Shown here: positions 1 to 9,237 of the stretch, piece by piece | Layout: each line of letters starts with the position of its first letter | Numbering within the stretch: position 1 is the stretch's first letter | Program-made: the position numbers and the translations under genes | The notes under the pieces: model-generated | The model's database searches: none | Seen by the model: the letters and a program-made list of their open reading frames with translations, nothing else | What the model was told of the DNA's origin: nothing | From: Allorhizobium ampelinum S4 | Lineage (GTDB): Bacteria > Pseudomonadota > Alphaproteobacteria > Rhizobiales > Rhizobiaceae | Direction of reading: 5' to 3' | Assembly (NCBI RefSeq): GCF_000016285.1 | Contig: NC_011981.1 | Span: 567,776-631,775, forward strand | Length of the DNA stretch: 64,000 bases

Positions 1-213
1 GGCGGTCACCTGTTTTAATTTCGGATGATCCGGCGCCACGCCGAACCGCACCAGGCCATAGGGCACCGGCAGCCGCTCGAACATGTCGACTTGAATGTTG
101 ATCGGTGCTCTCAACAGAGCTTCGGCGGCGTAGAAGCCGCTCGGGCCTGCACCGACAATGGCGATGCGGAAAGGCGAAGCAGCCTTCGCGGCGGCGGCAA
201 TTGGGATGGTCAT
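1..213 (-). CDS. Ferredoxin-NADP(+) reductase, FprA/adrenodoxin-reductase type (partial, N-terminus only)
   Basis: Only the first 71 codons lie in the window; the gene runs off the left edge. The reverse strand reads [12 protein letters not shown], then an FAD-binding Rossmann motif [13 protein letters not shown] and later a [16 protein letters not shown] segment, which is typical of FprA/adrenodoxin-reductase flavoproteins. The ATG overlaps the TGA of the upstream ferredoxin by four bases (ATGA at 210-213), so the two are translationally coupled. Established role of the family: moving electrons between NADPH and a ferredoxin. Inferred role here: it partners the adjacent 7Fe ferredoxin and molybdoenzyme. 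The family call is firm; the direction of electron flow is unknown. Confidence 0.88.
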   Translation of the reverse strand, partial: MTIPIAAAAKAASPFRIAIVGAGPSGFYAAEALLRAPINIQVDMFERLPVPYGLVRFGVAPDHPKLKQVTA

Positions 214-515
214 GATGTCAGAGCCTGCCGTCGCTCCTCAGCCCCTGGCAAGGGCGGTAGCCGACTGGCGACCACCGGCGTTTCTGCAGCGCGGCGACGA
301 TTGATTTCAATCCACTCTTGCTTGTCGGCTGGCAGGAGATAGGACGCATGAATGGCGCCGACGGGGCAAACAGGCGCACAACCACCGCAATCGATGCAGT
401 TATCGGGATCGATATAGGTCATTTCCTCATCGATATGAAAACACTCGACGGGACATACAGTCACGCATTCCGTATAGCGGCATCCGGAGCATTGGTCGGT
501 TACAACATAGGTCAT
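210..515 (-). CDS. 7Fe ferredoxin (3Fe-4S/4Fe-4S), FdxA type
   Basis: A 101-residue soluble ferredoxin. The N-terminal half has the [18 protein letters not shown] pattern, and a second motif [12 protein letters not shown] follows near residue 40. This is the FdxA-type layout for one [3Fe-4S] and one [4Fe-4S] cluster, with the usual C-terminal extension after the cluster domain. It lies 72 bp downstream of the molybdopterin oxidoreductase on the same strand and overlaps the reductase start by 4 bp, so the three probably form one operon. The inferred role is to carry electrons between the molybdoenzyme and the NADP(H)-linked flavoprotein. Confidence 0.93.
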   Translation of the reverse strand: MTYVVTDQCSGCRYTECVTVCPVECFHIDEEMTYIDPDNCIDCGGCAPVCPVGAIHASYLLPADKQEWIEINRRRAAETPVVASRLPPLPGAEERRQALTS

Positions 516-587
516 GGTCAGCTTTCATCATATGTGGCAGACGATTTGGTGAACACGCCATCATCCGCCCGGAAAATCTTGAGGGAG

Positions 588-2714
588 TCAGGCCATTGCA
601 ACCTGGACCAGCGCATCGGAAAATGTCGGCGCCCGGCCGAGATCGGCATAGGCGGGCGGCGTCACGGCATGCACGGTCGCGCCCTTTCGGTTGGAGCGCT
701 GCCAGTAGCCGGACGGAGCAACCACAACGCCACGCATGACATCGGGCGACAATGTCGCGAATGCCTCGAACATTCCGCGATCATTGAACACGCGGATCGG
801 CGCTCCGGCGATGATACCGCGTTCGCTGGCGTCGTCAGGGTGCAGCAGCACCGCCTGTTCCTCGCCGGCCTGCGCAATCTGCGCTGGCAGATTCCCGTAA
901 TTCGAGTTGAGAAAGGCGTGGCTTTTCGGAGAAATCAGGCTGAGCGGATACTGCTGCGCCAGAACCGGATGGGTTGCGGGGCTCTCGTTGGGACGGATGT
1001 AATGCGGGAGCGGATCGACCGCTTCGCCCGATTGGTCGCCACCGTAACCCTGCCTGAACAGCGGGGCGACGAAATTGCCGCTTTCGGCGAGGGTTGATTT
1101 GAATTCGCATTTGCCCGTAGGTGTCGGAAAATTTCCGTCACGATGCGGCGCCCATCGGTCGGCAGCCGGCATGTTCAATCGCATATATCCCGACTGTTTC
1201 AATTGATCGAGCGTGATCCCTTCAAGAACGGGGCTTGCCCAATCCATCGATGCTTCGATCATCTCGTCGTCCGAGCGGAAGAAGAAGGGATCGTCGATGC
1301 CCAGTGCGCCGGCAAGGCGCCGGAACAATTCCGTGTTTGAAACCGCCTCGCCGAGCGGTTCGATCGCTGGATTGTTGTAGGACAGATAGAGATGGCCCCA
1401 GGAGAACATGATGTCCTTCTGTTCCAGCTGCGTGGTCGCTGGCAAAAGGATATCAGCATATCTGGCGGTGTCGGTGATGAAATGCTCGCTGACGACGGTG
1501 AATAGATCTTCCCGCCCCAGCCCCTGTTCCAGCTTTTCCTGCTCGGTGACCATGGCCATGGGATTGGCATTGTATACGAACAAGGCACGGATCGGAGGGT
1601 CCAGTTCAAGAGCGCCCGTCAGCGCCTGGCCAAGGCGCCAGGAATTGATCACCCGCATCTTCTCAGGCTGGAGATCGGGACGCATCAGCCCGCCCCAGTT
1701 TACCGGGAAGGCCCAGATCGGCAATTGCAGAAGCCCTCCGCCGACATGTTTCCATGCACCGATCAACGCTGGCAGGCAGGCAATGGCACGAACCGTCTGG
1801 CCACCGCCAGCATGACGTTCCACCGCCACCCCGATCCGCACGACCGCCGCAGGCGTGGTCGCGTATTCACGAGCCAGTTTCAGGATGTCATCAACGGGAA
1901 TGCCGGTTTCCAAAGAGGCGAATTCCGGTGTGTATTCCGCCACCCGCTCAACCAGTTCGTCATATCCCAGCGTGTGCTTGTCGACATAGTCCCGATCCAC
2001 CAGATTTTCCGTGATGATGACGTGCATCATGGCCATGGCCAGTGCCCCATCCGTGCCAGGCCGGATCGGAATGTGCCAGTCGGCAAGCCGCGCAGTGCGG
2101 GTACGCACCGGATCGATCACCACAAGTTTAGCACCGCTCTTTCGGGCTTCCTCAATGAAGGGCCAATGATGCGAATTGGTACTGAGCGTGTTGCAGGCCC
2201 AGAGAATGATATATTTGGAATGAACGAAGCTCTCGGGATCGACACCCGGTGTATGCCCAATCGTCATCATATAGGCCGTGCATGAGCCTGAATCACAGAA
2301 GGTGCGCTCGCTCACCGAGGCGCCCAGCTTGTTGAACAGAGGATCGCCGACATTGAGGCCATTGAGAATACCCTGCGTGCCAAGATAGCTGTAGGGCAAT
2401 ATCGCCTGAGCGCCGTGGGACGCGATGATATCCTTCCAGCGGATGGCGATCTCTTCGAGCGCGTCATCCCAAGAGATTCGAACGAACTGGCCGCTACCTT
2501 TAGGGCCGACGCGCCGCATCGGGTAAAGCAGGCGCTTATCGCTATAGACCCGATCCTGGTAATTGTTGACCTTCACGCAGAGCCGGCCGCGGGTGAAGGG
2601 ATGGTCTGGATTGCCCCGCACAGCAAGCGCCTTGCCGTCCTCGACGGTCGTCAGGATCGAGCAGGTATCAGGACAGTCATGCGGACATGCACCTACAACA
2701 ACAGAACGGGCCAT
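588..2714 (-). CDS. Molybdopterin-dependent oxidoreductase with N-terminal 4Fe-4S site
   Basis: A 708-residue member of the DMSO-reductase/formate-dehydrogenase superfamily. The N-terminus carries CPHDCPDTC and, near residue 46, GRLCVK: the four cysteines of the [4Fe-4S] Mo/W-bisMGD domain. A central FCDSGSCTAY segment lies where this family usually holds the molybdenum ligand; the exact ligand cannot be assigned by eye. The C-terminus (PLSLISPKSHAFLNSNYGNLP onward) is the molybdopterin dinucleotide-binding domain. No Tat signal is visible, so it is probably cytoplasmic. It heads an operon with the 7Fe ferredoxin and FprA-like reductase and is divergent from an AraC regulator, its probable activator. 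The substrate is unknown; formate dehydrogenase-like and other hydroxylase/reductase activities remain possible. Confidence 0.9.
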   Translation of the reverse strand: MARSVVVGACPHDCPDTCSILTTVEDGKALAVRGNPDHPFTRGRLCVKVNNYQDRVYSDKRLLYPMRRVGPKGSGQFVRISWDDALEEIAIRWKDIIASHGAQAILPYSYLGTQGILNGLNVGDPLFNKLGASVSERTFCDSGSCTAYMMTIGHTPGVDPESFVHSKYIILWACNTLSTNSHHWPFIEEARKSGAKLVVIDPVRTRTARLADWHIPIRPGTDGALAMAMMHVIITENLVDRDYVDKHTLGYDELVERVAEYTPEFASLETGIPVDDILKLAREYATTPAAVVRIGVAVERHAGGGQTVRAIACLPALIGAWKHVGGGLLQLPIWAFPVNWGGLMRPDLQPEKMRVINSWRLGQALTGALELDPPIRALFVYNANPMAMVTEQEKLEQGLGREDLFTVVSEHFITDTARYADILLPATTQLEQKDIMFSWGHLYLSYNNPAIEPLGEAVSNTELFRRLAGALGIDDPFFFRSDDEMIEASMDWASPVLEGITLDQLKQSGYMRLNMPAADRWAPHRDGNFPTPTGKCEFKSTLAESGNFVAPLFRQGYGGDQSGEAVDPLPHYIRPNESPATHPVLAQQYPLSLISPKSHAFLNSNYGNLPAQIAQAGEEQAVLLHPDDASERGIIAGAPIRVFNDRGMFEAFATLSPDVMRGVVVAPSGYWQRSNRKGATVHAVTPPAYADLGRAPTFSDALVQVAMA

Positions 2715-2899
2715 CGCTTTTACCTCGCTTACACGCTTCGAATGGCGGCATTCTGCTGTAAAATTCAGCCCTCGGCGTTATCCAAAACTGCTTTTTACTG
2801 TTCCATTCCTGCGAAAACCCCCTCCTTGGATTCTGGCGCAAATCTTGCTTGTCTCTTGAGCCATATGTCGCGGCGCCAATCTGAAGGAGAGGCCAAGCC

Positions 2900-3814
2900 A
2901 TGCTCGGACATTCCGTCGATAAATATGTGACCGGATCCATGCTGGAGACATCCAATGCCCACGGATGGACCAATATGCTCGCCGAGCGCTGGAGCCATGC
3001 GCCGGGTGAACTGCCTTCGCTCGTGCCACGCGAAACCGAAATTGCCATCCTGCTACGCGGTCGATCCGTGGTGGATCGTATCGGCGGCGGCATGCGCCAA
3101 TACACCCAGGCGAGACCCGGCACGATCTGGCTCTGTCCTGCAGGGATCGAGGAAGAGTTCATAAACGTCACCGAATCGATCGATGACTGTCTGCACATCT
3201 TTCTGTCCGGGCAGCCTTTCGACGAGACAATCCTGCGCGAACACGATATTGATCCAGCCCGCGTGGAACTGCGCTACGAGAGCATCGCCAGCGACCCGTT
3301 CATTGAATTCATAGCGACCGAGATCCTCAAGGAAATGGCGGAGGAGAGCCCTGCCGGGCGGTTGCTGATGGAAACCCTGGCCATTTCCCTGTCTGCCCAT
3401 CTCATCAAGCGGTATTCCGCAACCGACCTTCGTCCAAAACAGCCTTCAGCACAGGATCGGCCGCTAGACCAGAAGCGCCTTTCGCGGGTCAAGGACTATA
3501 TAGACGCGCATCTGGAAAATGATTTCACGGTTGTCGATCTTGCCAGTATTGCCTGCATGAGCGTGGCGCACTTTGCCCGTAGTTTTAGGGCTGCAACCGG
3601 CAAGACTCCCCATAATTATGTGAGGGATTTGCGCCTCGAACTCGCAAAACAGCGCCTGACACGCGATGACAGCCATATCGCAGAGATCGCTTTTGCGGCA
3701 GGCTTCTCGTCACAGGCCAATTTCACAAAGGCCTTTCGGAGCGCTACCGGCCTCACTCCGGCGAAGTTCCGCGTTATGACAGCCCTTCGAACACCGCAAC
3801 GGAACAAAAATTAG
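2900..3814 (+). CDS. AraC-family transcriptional regulator
   Basis: A 304-residue regulator. The C-terminal third (about residues 195-295) has two helix-turn-helix segments, DFTVVDLASIACMSVAHFAR and HIAEIAFAAGFSSQANFTKA, followed by the GLTPAKFR tail of AraC/XylS proteins. The N-terminal 180 residues form a cupin-like sensing domain. A strong ribosome binding site (GAAGGAGAGG) precedes the ATG. It is divergent from the molybdopterin oxidoreductase operon with 185 bp between starts, which suggests it controls that operon and itself. The effector is not deducible. Confidence 0.92.
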   Translation: MLGHSVDKYVTGSMLETSNAHGWTNMLAERWSHAPGELPSLVPRETEIAILLRGRSVVDRIGGGMRQYTQARPGTIWLCPAGIEEEFINVTESIDDCLHIFLSGQPFDETILREHDIDPARVELRYESIASDPFIEFIATEILKEMAEESPAGRLLMETLAISLSAHLIKRYSATDLRPKQPSAQDRPLDQKRLSRVKDYIDAHLENDFTVVDLASIACMSVAHFARSFRAATGKTPHNYVRDLRLELAKQRLTRDDSHIAEIAFAAGFSSQANFTKAFRSATGLTPAKFRVMTALRTPQRNKN

Positions 3815-4367
3815 CCGCTCGTTCGTGAACGGGACAGATGCGCTTACAGGCTTTGGAATTGCTGACACCGCCAGCGAAATCAGACTTCATCGTTGAGCGA
3901 CAATTCAGATTTTGGGGTAGATGTCCCGCACGTTTTTGTCGTCGCTCCGAAGAGACGCAAGAATAGAGGTATCGTTGGTCAGGGTTGATTGGACCGGAAC
4001 CACCAACTGCAATCATGGTGTCAGGCAGTCCGGCGCTCGCCCGGACAGTATGCGCTACCCGATCCAATCGTTGAGAGTTCCAATTAATATCCAGTCAGGG
4101 AATACACTCTCCGCAGCCTCACACAAAAGCCGGTGCCGCCCGTCTCGACAGCGCTATTGTTAAGGACCCGTAAGGGCACGGCAAGCAGCCAATGTCGCCC
4201 CTCGCGATTGACGGCACATGGCTTTTCCGTCTCAGTTGTCGTGACCTGTTTTTGCCGCCACAAAATATGTTTTGCTATCCCAAAAATCCGCTTCCAGATA
4301 AGCGAATTTGGCGCATTTCTTGCTTTTCTGTTGTCAGTTTGTGACGTCCCAACAAAGGCAGCACGAT
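3815..4367. other. Intergenic region, no gene recognised
   Basis: About 550 bases between two AraC-type genes on the plus strand. Short overlapping reading frames exist on both strands, but none has a convincing start, ribosome binding site or recognisable protein pattern. The last 120 bases are A/T-richer and probably hold the promoter of the downstream regulator. Confidence 0.5.
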
Positions 4368-5303
4368 ATGCATATGAGGTGTTTCGATCTGGGTGAGATC
4401 AGGACGGCAGAGCGCTTTAGCTACTGGAGGGACGTTCTGTGCAACGTCTATGTCGCGCTCGATCCAGAAACACCGTCCAAAATGGACTTCCGAGGTGCTG
4501 TAACCGATCACCCGTTCGACGAAATCGGCATTTCGAATATCGCGTCGCTGAAACAGACCATTGCACGCACGACAAGCGGCATACGCCGCGACACGAATGC
4601 CTATTGTTTCCTCAATCTGCAAGTGGCCGGCACATGCCGCATCCGTCAGGGAAACCGCGATGCCATCACGATGCCCGGGGAGTTCACCGTCGTCGATTCG
4701 TCCGAACCGTTTCTTCTCGACTATACGAGCGACACTTGGGAACAATATGCGTTCAAGATCCCGAAGCATATGTTTGATTCCCATGTCGGCCACGAATTCG
4801 TGGCGCGCACAGTCACGGACCGCACACCCATCGGCAAGGTCGTTGTCGATTTTCTGGCATCCATCGCCCGAAACCCCGAGAATCTGCGCCACAGCTCGAT
4901 CAATATGACGAAGACAATCATCGACCTTGTTGCCATGTCGCTTCGAGCCTCGACGCCCGAGCGTGACGACGATCGCCGCCGGACCTTCAGGTCACCCCTT
5001 CGTCAGTCTGTTCTACGCTATGTCGAGCTTAACTTCGCAGACCCGGAGATCTCACCCGCCAAGGTCGCGGCTCATTTCGGAATATCGACCCGCTACCTGC
5101 ACAAGCTGCTGGAAGAACACGGCGAGACCTTGGGGCAGATCATCCTGGCAAAGCGCCTCGATCGTTGCGCCTCCGAACTGCGTAAAGGGACATGCCTGAC
5201 CATTTCGGAAGCAGCCTTCCGCTGGGGTTTCAACGACATGTCCTATTTCAGCAGAGCCTTCCGGCGACGTTTCGGCGTTGCCCCCCGCGATTACAGGCGA
5301 TGA
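4368..5303 (+). CDS. AraC-family regulator with AraC-binding-like N-terminal domain
   Basis: A protein of about 311 residues if started at the ATG at 4368, preceded by AAAGG at good spacing. The reading frame is open upstream to 4308, but the extra leader looks untranslated. The N-terminus (FSYWRDVLCNVYVALDPE) matches the AraC-binding-like domain seen in FeaR-type regulators. The C-terminus has the two HTH motifs, ISPAKVAAHFGISTRYLHKL and TISEAAFRWGFNDMSYFSRA, ending in FGVAPRDYRR. It converges on the acyl-CoA dehydrogenase-like gene across a terminator hairpin, so its target is unclear; that gene is the nearest candidate. Confidence 0.9.
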   Translation: MHMRCFDLGEIRTAERFSYWRDVLCNVYVALDPETPSKMDFRGAVTDHPFDEIGISNIASLKQTIARTTSGIRRDTNAYCFLNLQVAGTCRIRQGNRDAITMPGEFTVVDSSEPFLLDYTSDTWEQYAFKIPKHMFDSHVGHEFVARTVTDRTPIGKVVVDFLASIARNPENLRHSSINMTKTIIDLVAMSLRASTPERDDDRRRTFRSPLRQSVLRYVELNFADPEISPAKVAAHFGISTRYLHKLLEEHGETLGQIILAKRLDRCASELRKGTCLTISEAAFRWGFNDMSYFSRAFRRRFGVAPRDYRR

Positions 5304-5315
5304 CCGCAACAGAAC

Positions 5316-5346
5316 CGCAGCTCTGCCGCTGTACGGCAAAGCTGCG
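5316..5346. terminator. Bidirectional terminator hairpin
   Basis: CGCAGCT and AGCTGCG arms continue after one mismatch into TGCCG/CGGCA around a CTGTA loop. It lies in the 60-base gap between two convergent genes, with no long T tract on either side. Confidence 0.6.
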
Positions 5347-5363
5347 CTAGGCTTGATTATCGT

Positions 5364-6614
5364 TCAGGCAAATGTCGCGTAAGGCGCCGTCAGAGAACTG
5401 TAGGAAGAACTCTTGATGATGCTGTGCAGATTGCGTCGGCGAGCTCCCATGTTGCCGCCGTCATAAAGCGGGAAGCACATCGCATCGTTCATCAGTTCTG
5501 CGAGCGGATGCATATCAGTATAACTGTCTACGCCAACAACCCGCATGGCATCGTAGACGACGTCGACGCATGTTTCCGAGCAGAAGACCTTTGTCATCAC
5601 TGCCAGTTCATGCTCCGCCCCTTTGGACTGGTCGTATTGATGGCACGCCTTCCACGTCATGTAACGGCAGGCCTCTATCTTCATCTTCATGTCGGCAAGC
5701 ATATAGCCGACCGTCGGATATTCAATGATTGGATGTGGCCCGGAGTGGGAGTCAGCACGCGCATATTGCAGGGCATAGTCGTAGGCGGCACGCATGACAC
5801 CAACACAGGCCGCACCGATCAGCGCGGCGGTCCAGGCGAAATTCGTGGAAACGATTTTGATTCCGTCGCCCGGCTCACCCAGGATGTTGTTTACCGGCAC
5901 ACGTACGTTCTCAAAGGTCATCCGCGGAGAAATCGTTGCCCGGTGGCCGACCGTATCGAGGAGCCCCGCAACCCGAACGCCGGGCGTGTTGCCCGGAACC
6001 ATGATGACCGCAAGTGATTCCTCGGCGTTCCGGGTCAGATCGGTTCTGCAAACGACGGCATAAAGGTGGCAATTATTGCCGTCCCAGCCGGTACCATTGG
6101 TGGTGTAATGCTTTTCGCCGTTGATCACCCACTCATCACCTTCCAGGGTAGCGGAGGTCTTAACACCGAAACGGGGATCGGGAGAATCGAAATTGGCGCC
6201 ACCCGTAACCTCCGTGAACGCCAACGCTCCCAGCCGCGTTCCATCCTCGGCAAAATCCGTCAGCAATCGCTTTTTCTGCTCTTTGGTTCCGAACATCGCA
6301 ACCGGCTTGATGCAAAGGCCGCTGCCCAAAAGTGCAGATGGAATGTTAACATCGACTGACGTTAGCTCTTCCGCCGCAAGTGCAAAATCAAGGGTGGGAA
6401 TATCTGAGCCGCCCGCTTCCTTGGGAAGGAGAGCGTTGACAAAGCCAGCATGAACGCCCTGTTCAAAGAATGGCTTGATTGCATAGAAGCGTTCATCTGG
6501 TCGAGAATATTGGGCGATTGTCTTGCGAACGCCCTTCAGGACTGTGTTGGCAAAGGCACGCGCGCCATCGCGAAGGGCAATCTGGTCCGCATTCAGGTTG
6601 AAATCTATACTCAT
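5364..6614 (-). CDS. Acyl-CoA dehydrogenase family flavoprotein
   Basis: About 416 residues from the ATG at 6614, which follows AAGGGGAA; the frame is open upstream but that start is better supported. It shows the ACAD layout: an N-terminal helical domain, the central FAD/substrate segment (LGALAFTEVTGGANFDS, WVINGEKHYTTNG) and a C-terminal helical bundle. Near the C-terminus the usual YEGT motif carrying the catalytic glutamate in short-chain enzymes reads LYDGGNMGARRR, with Asp in place of Glu. Either the base lies elsewhere, as in isovaleryl-CoA dehydrogenases, or this is a divergent ACAD-like enzyme. It stands alone and converges with an AraC regulator. The substrate is unknown. Confidence 0.88.
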   Translation of the reverse strand: MSIDFNLNADQIALRDGARAFANTVLKGVRKTIAQYSRPDERFYAIKPFFEQGVHAGFVNALLPKEAGGSDIPTLDFALAAEELTSVDVNIPSALLGSGLCIKPVAMFGTKEQKKRLLTDFAEDGTRLGALAFTEVTGGANFDSPDPRFGVKTSATLEGDEWVINGEKHYTTNGTGWDGNNCHLYAVVCRTDLTRNAEESLAVIMVPGNTPGVRVAGLLDTVGHRATISPRMTFENVRVPVNNILGEPGDGIKIVSTNFAWTAALIGAACVGVMRAAYDYALQYARADSHSGPHPIIEYPTVGYMLADMKMKIEACRYMTWKACHQYDQSKGAEHELAVMTKVFCSETCVDVVYDAMRVVGVDSYTDMHPLAELMNDAMCFPLYDGGNMGARRRNLHSIIKSSSYSSLTAPYATFA

Positions 6615-7194
6615 CGAATTTCCCCTTTTGGTTTGTTTTTTGATGGACGCTGGCAGCGAGAACCTTCGCCTCCGCACACGTCCATCGAAACCATATTTCC
6701 TCCTCAGCCCGGAATCTTGTCTGTCAGCGCCCTAAGGCTTGCACCTGAAGGAACAGTACCCAGGGTGCGAGTTCCGTCATTTCGAAACCGGCTGGAGCAA
6801 TTGCAGGGATGATTGGCGCAAAGCAGTCGTGGATATCCATAATGAAATCATTACCCCGCCTTCCAAGACAGCAGTTCAAAGCAAGGAACTTCGACAGTCA
6901 GACCTGACGCAAATGGCGGCGTCCGCACGCTCAACCGGATGACTGCGCGTGGCCATCAAGAGTTCACCTGCGGTGCATGGAAAATCCAAAGGGTTGGGCT
7001 ATCTCGACTGGAATCTGATCGCTGTAACACAGCCGACTCCGCGCTTGTTGATCTCACATGGACAGATTACAGATTTCATGGCTGACCAATTTATCAGCGC
7101 CGCAGAAGATTCTTTTTTTGATTGAACTTCGTTATGATTATATAAGTAATATGTAATTATAACGGCTGGCTGAACCATAATCCTGGATTAAACG
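6615..7194. other. Intergenic region between divergent genes
   Basis: About 580 bases separate the divergent acyl-CoA dehydrogenase-like and GGDEF-EAL genes. No gene is supported. The last 100 bases before 7195 are A/T-rich and are the likely promoter of the GGDEF-EAL gene. Confidence 0.5.
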
Positions 7195-9162
7195 ATGCCG
7201 GTTTTCAAATTCTCTAAACTCGTTCGTGAATTGCTGACTGTCCGATCTGATAATCCCGATTTGCTAAAAGCCCAATATCGCGCTTTCTCCAGCCAAATGC
7301 CGATGATGTATTTCATCTTGCTGTCCAGCAGCTGGGCGTTGGCCATCACGCATTTTCAGTCCTCGCCCTTGTATCTTACCGTCGGCATGCCGCTTCTGTT
7401 TACGTGTCTAGGCGGCCTACGAATGGTATTCTGGTTGCGAAACCGCAGTGTTGAGCCGACAGCTGAAATGGCCCACGCCGCAATGACCTGCGCAAATCGT
7501 CTTGCCATTGTCATTGCAATCACATTTGCGGTTTGGTGTTACATGTTGTTACCTTATGGAGATGAATACGAGCGATCTTACGTCTCTTTCTACATGGCAA
7601 TTACCGTAATGTCTTGCATATTCTGCTTGATGTATCTGCGATCTGCGGCAGTAATTGTTACTATAATCGTCAGCGTGTCATTTATAATATTTTTCATTTC
7701 ACTTGAAAAAATTATTTGTATAGCCGTTGCGGTCAATATCATATTGGTTTGCGCAGGAATTATATCGGTTTTGCTCACGAATTACCGCAATTTCGAGCAG
7801 ATGGTCCTATCACAACATAGGGCAGAAGCGTTGAGCAACGAAAATTTACGACTGGCCCACGTCGATAGCCTAACCGAGCTACCAAACCGACGAGCGTTTT
7901 TTTCGTATCTTGAATTCGAACTGACGAAAGCGAGTACCGTTGGTTCCAGGGTCGCCCTTGGCCTTATCGACCTCGACGGGTTCAAACCGATTAACGACCT
8001 TTACGGCCATTCGACAGGTGATCGGCTTTTGGTTGAAGTGGGAAAACGTCTGTTGGATCTTCCTGAGGGCCACAAAATCTTCCGGCTGGGCGGTGATGAA
8101 TTTGCGGTGATTGCGACGAATTCTCTAGACGATGAACAGTTCTTAAGCGCCGCGAATGCACTGATTGAGCGGCTTCATCACCCTTTCCATATGGCGGAGG
8201 CCACCGTTCAGATTTCTGCATCAATGGGCATTGCAATCTATCCGGATCTCACATTGACGCCAGATAGATTGCTTGATCAGGCTGACTACGCCCTCTATCA
8301 CGCAAAGAATACTCGACGTGGGAGTGCGGTATTGTTTAACGCGTGCCATGAAAGACAAATCAATATTAACGCCAGCATCGAACAAACACTCAAGCAAGCT
8401 GACATATCGCATGAAATGTCCGTCGTCTATCAGCCCATCATTGATATCAGACAGGGAAAGCCCGTTGGCTTCGAGGCGCTGGCCCGTTGGGAAAGCCCAA
8501 CATTAGGCTGTGTATCGCCCGCCGAGTTTTTTCCTATTGCGGAGCGAGCCGGGATCGTCGGTCTTTTAACGAGACCACTTCTTAGAAAGGCACTTGATGC
8601 CGCAAGCCAATGGGATAGGGACCTCCGGCTATCGTTCAATCTTTCTGCTTACGATCTTAACTTGAGCGAAAGTGCAACGCTCTTGATTGATATCATCGAG
8701 AATGGGAAATTTGACGCAGGTCGTATTGATTTTGAAATTACCGAAACAGCATTCACACATGACTTCACACAGGTTAAGCGGTCCATTGAAATGCTGCGGT
8801 CACGTGGCTGCGGAATTTCTCTTGACGATTTTGGCATTGGTTACTCGAGCCTCACACGACTGCACTCTCTTCCACTCACCAAGATCAAGATTGATCGCAG
8901 CTTTGTCGTAGGTCTGGACAAGACACCTGCAAGTTATAAAATTGTTAAGTCCGTACTCGCTCTCAGCCAAGATATGGGATTGGAGTGTGTTGTTGAAGGT
9001 ATAGAAACACACGACGAATTGGCGGCTCTACAGAAACTCGGCGGAATCCTCGTTCAAGGTTATATCTGTTCTCCGCCACTCCGAGAGTCAGACGTGGCGG
9101 AGTTCATTGCGCGAACGGCAGATACCAGTGCTTTTCAGGCGTCCGGCGTGTTCAATTTTTGA
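7195..9162 (+). CDS. Membrane-anchored GGDEF-EAL cyclic-di-GMP enzyme
   Basis: A 655-residue inner-membrane protein. About six hydrophobic segments fill residues 33-205, then come GGDEF (about 218-375) and EAL (about 395-640) domains. The GGDEF motif is intact (RLGGDEF), but the RxxD inhibitory site upstream reads PEGH, so product inhibition at the I-site is probably lost. The EAL domain keeps its key motifs: FEALARW, the glutamate of ITETAF, LDDFGIGYSSL, KIDRSFV, VVEGIET and QGY. Both synthesis and hydrolysis of c-di-GMP are therefore possible on sequence. It converges with the chemotaxis receptor gene downstream and uses less GC-rich codons than its neighbours. Confidence 0.94.
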   Translation: MPVFKFSKLVRELLTVRSDNPDLLKAQYRAFSSQMPMMYFILLSSSWALAITHFQSSPLYLTVGMPLLFTCLGGLRMVFWLRNRSVEPTAEMAHAAMTCANRLAIVIAITFAVWCYMLLPYGDEYERSYVSFYMAITVMSCIFCLMYLRSAAVIVTIIVSVSFIIFFISLEKIICIAVAVNIILVCAGIISVLLTNYRNFEQMVLSQHRAEALSNENLRLAHVDSLTELPNRRAFFSYLEFELTKASTVGSRVALGLIDLDGFKPINDLYGHSTGDRLLVEVGKRLLDLPEGHKIFRLGGDEFAVIATNSLDDEQFLSAANALIERLHHPFHMAEATVQISASMGIAIYPDLTLTPDRLLDQADYALYHAKNTRRGSAVLFNACHERQININASIEQTLKQADISHEMSVVYQPIIDIRQGKPVGFEALARWESPTLGCVSPAEFFPIAERAGIVGLLTRPLLRKALDAASQWDRDLRLSFNLSAYDLNLSESATLLIDIIENGKFDAGRIDFEITETAFTHDFTQVKRSIEMLRSRGCGISLDDFGIGYSSLTRLHSLPLTKIKIDRSFVVGLDKTPASYKIVKSVLALSQDMGLECVVEGIETHDELAALQKLGGILVQGYICSPPLRESDVAEFIARTADTSAFQASGVFNF

Positions 9163-9237
9163 TCCACGAGCGTTGATACTTGGACCATTCTGACGCCGCT
9201 GACTGAGCGTTAATACAGGTCATAAATAGTCTGTCGG

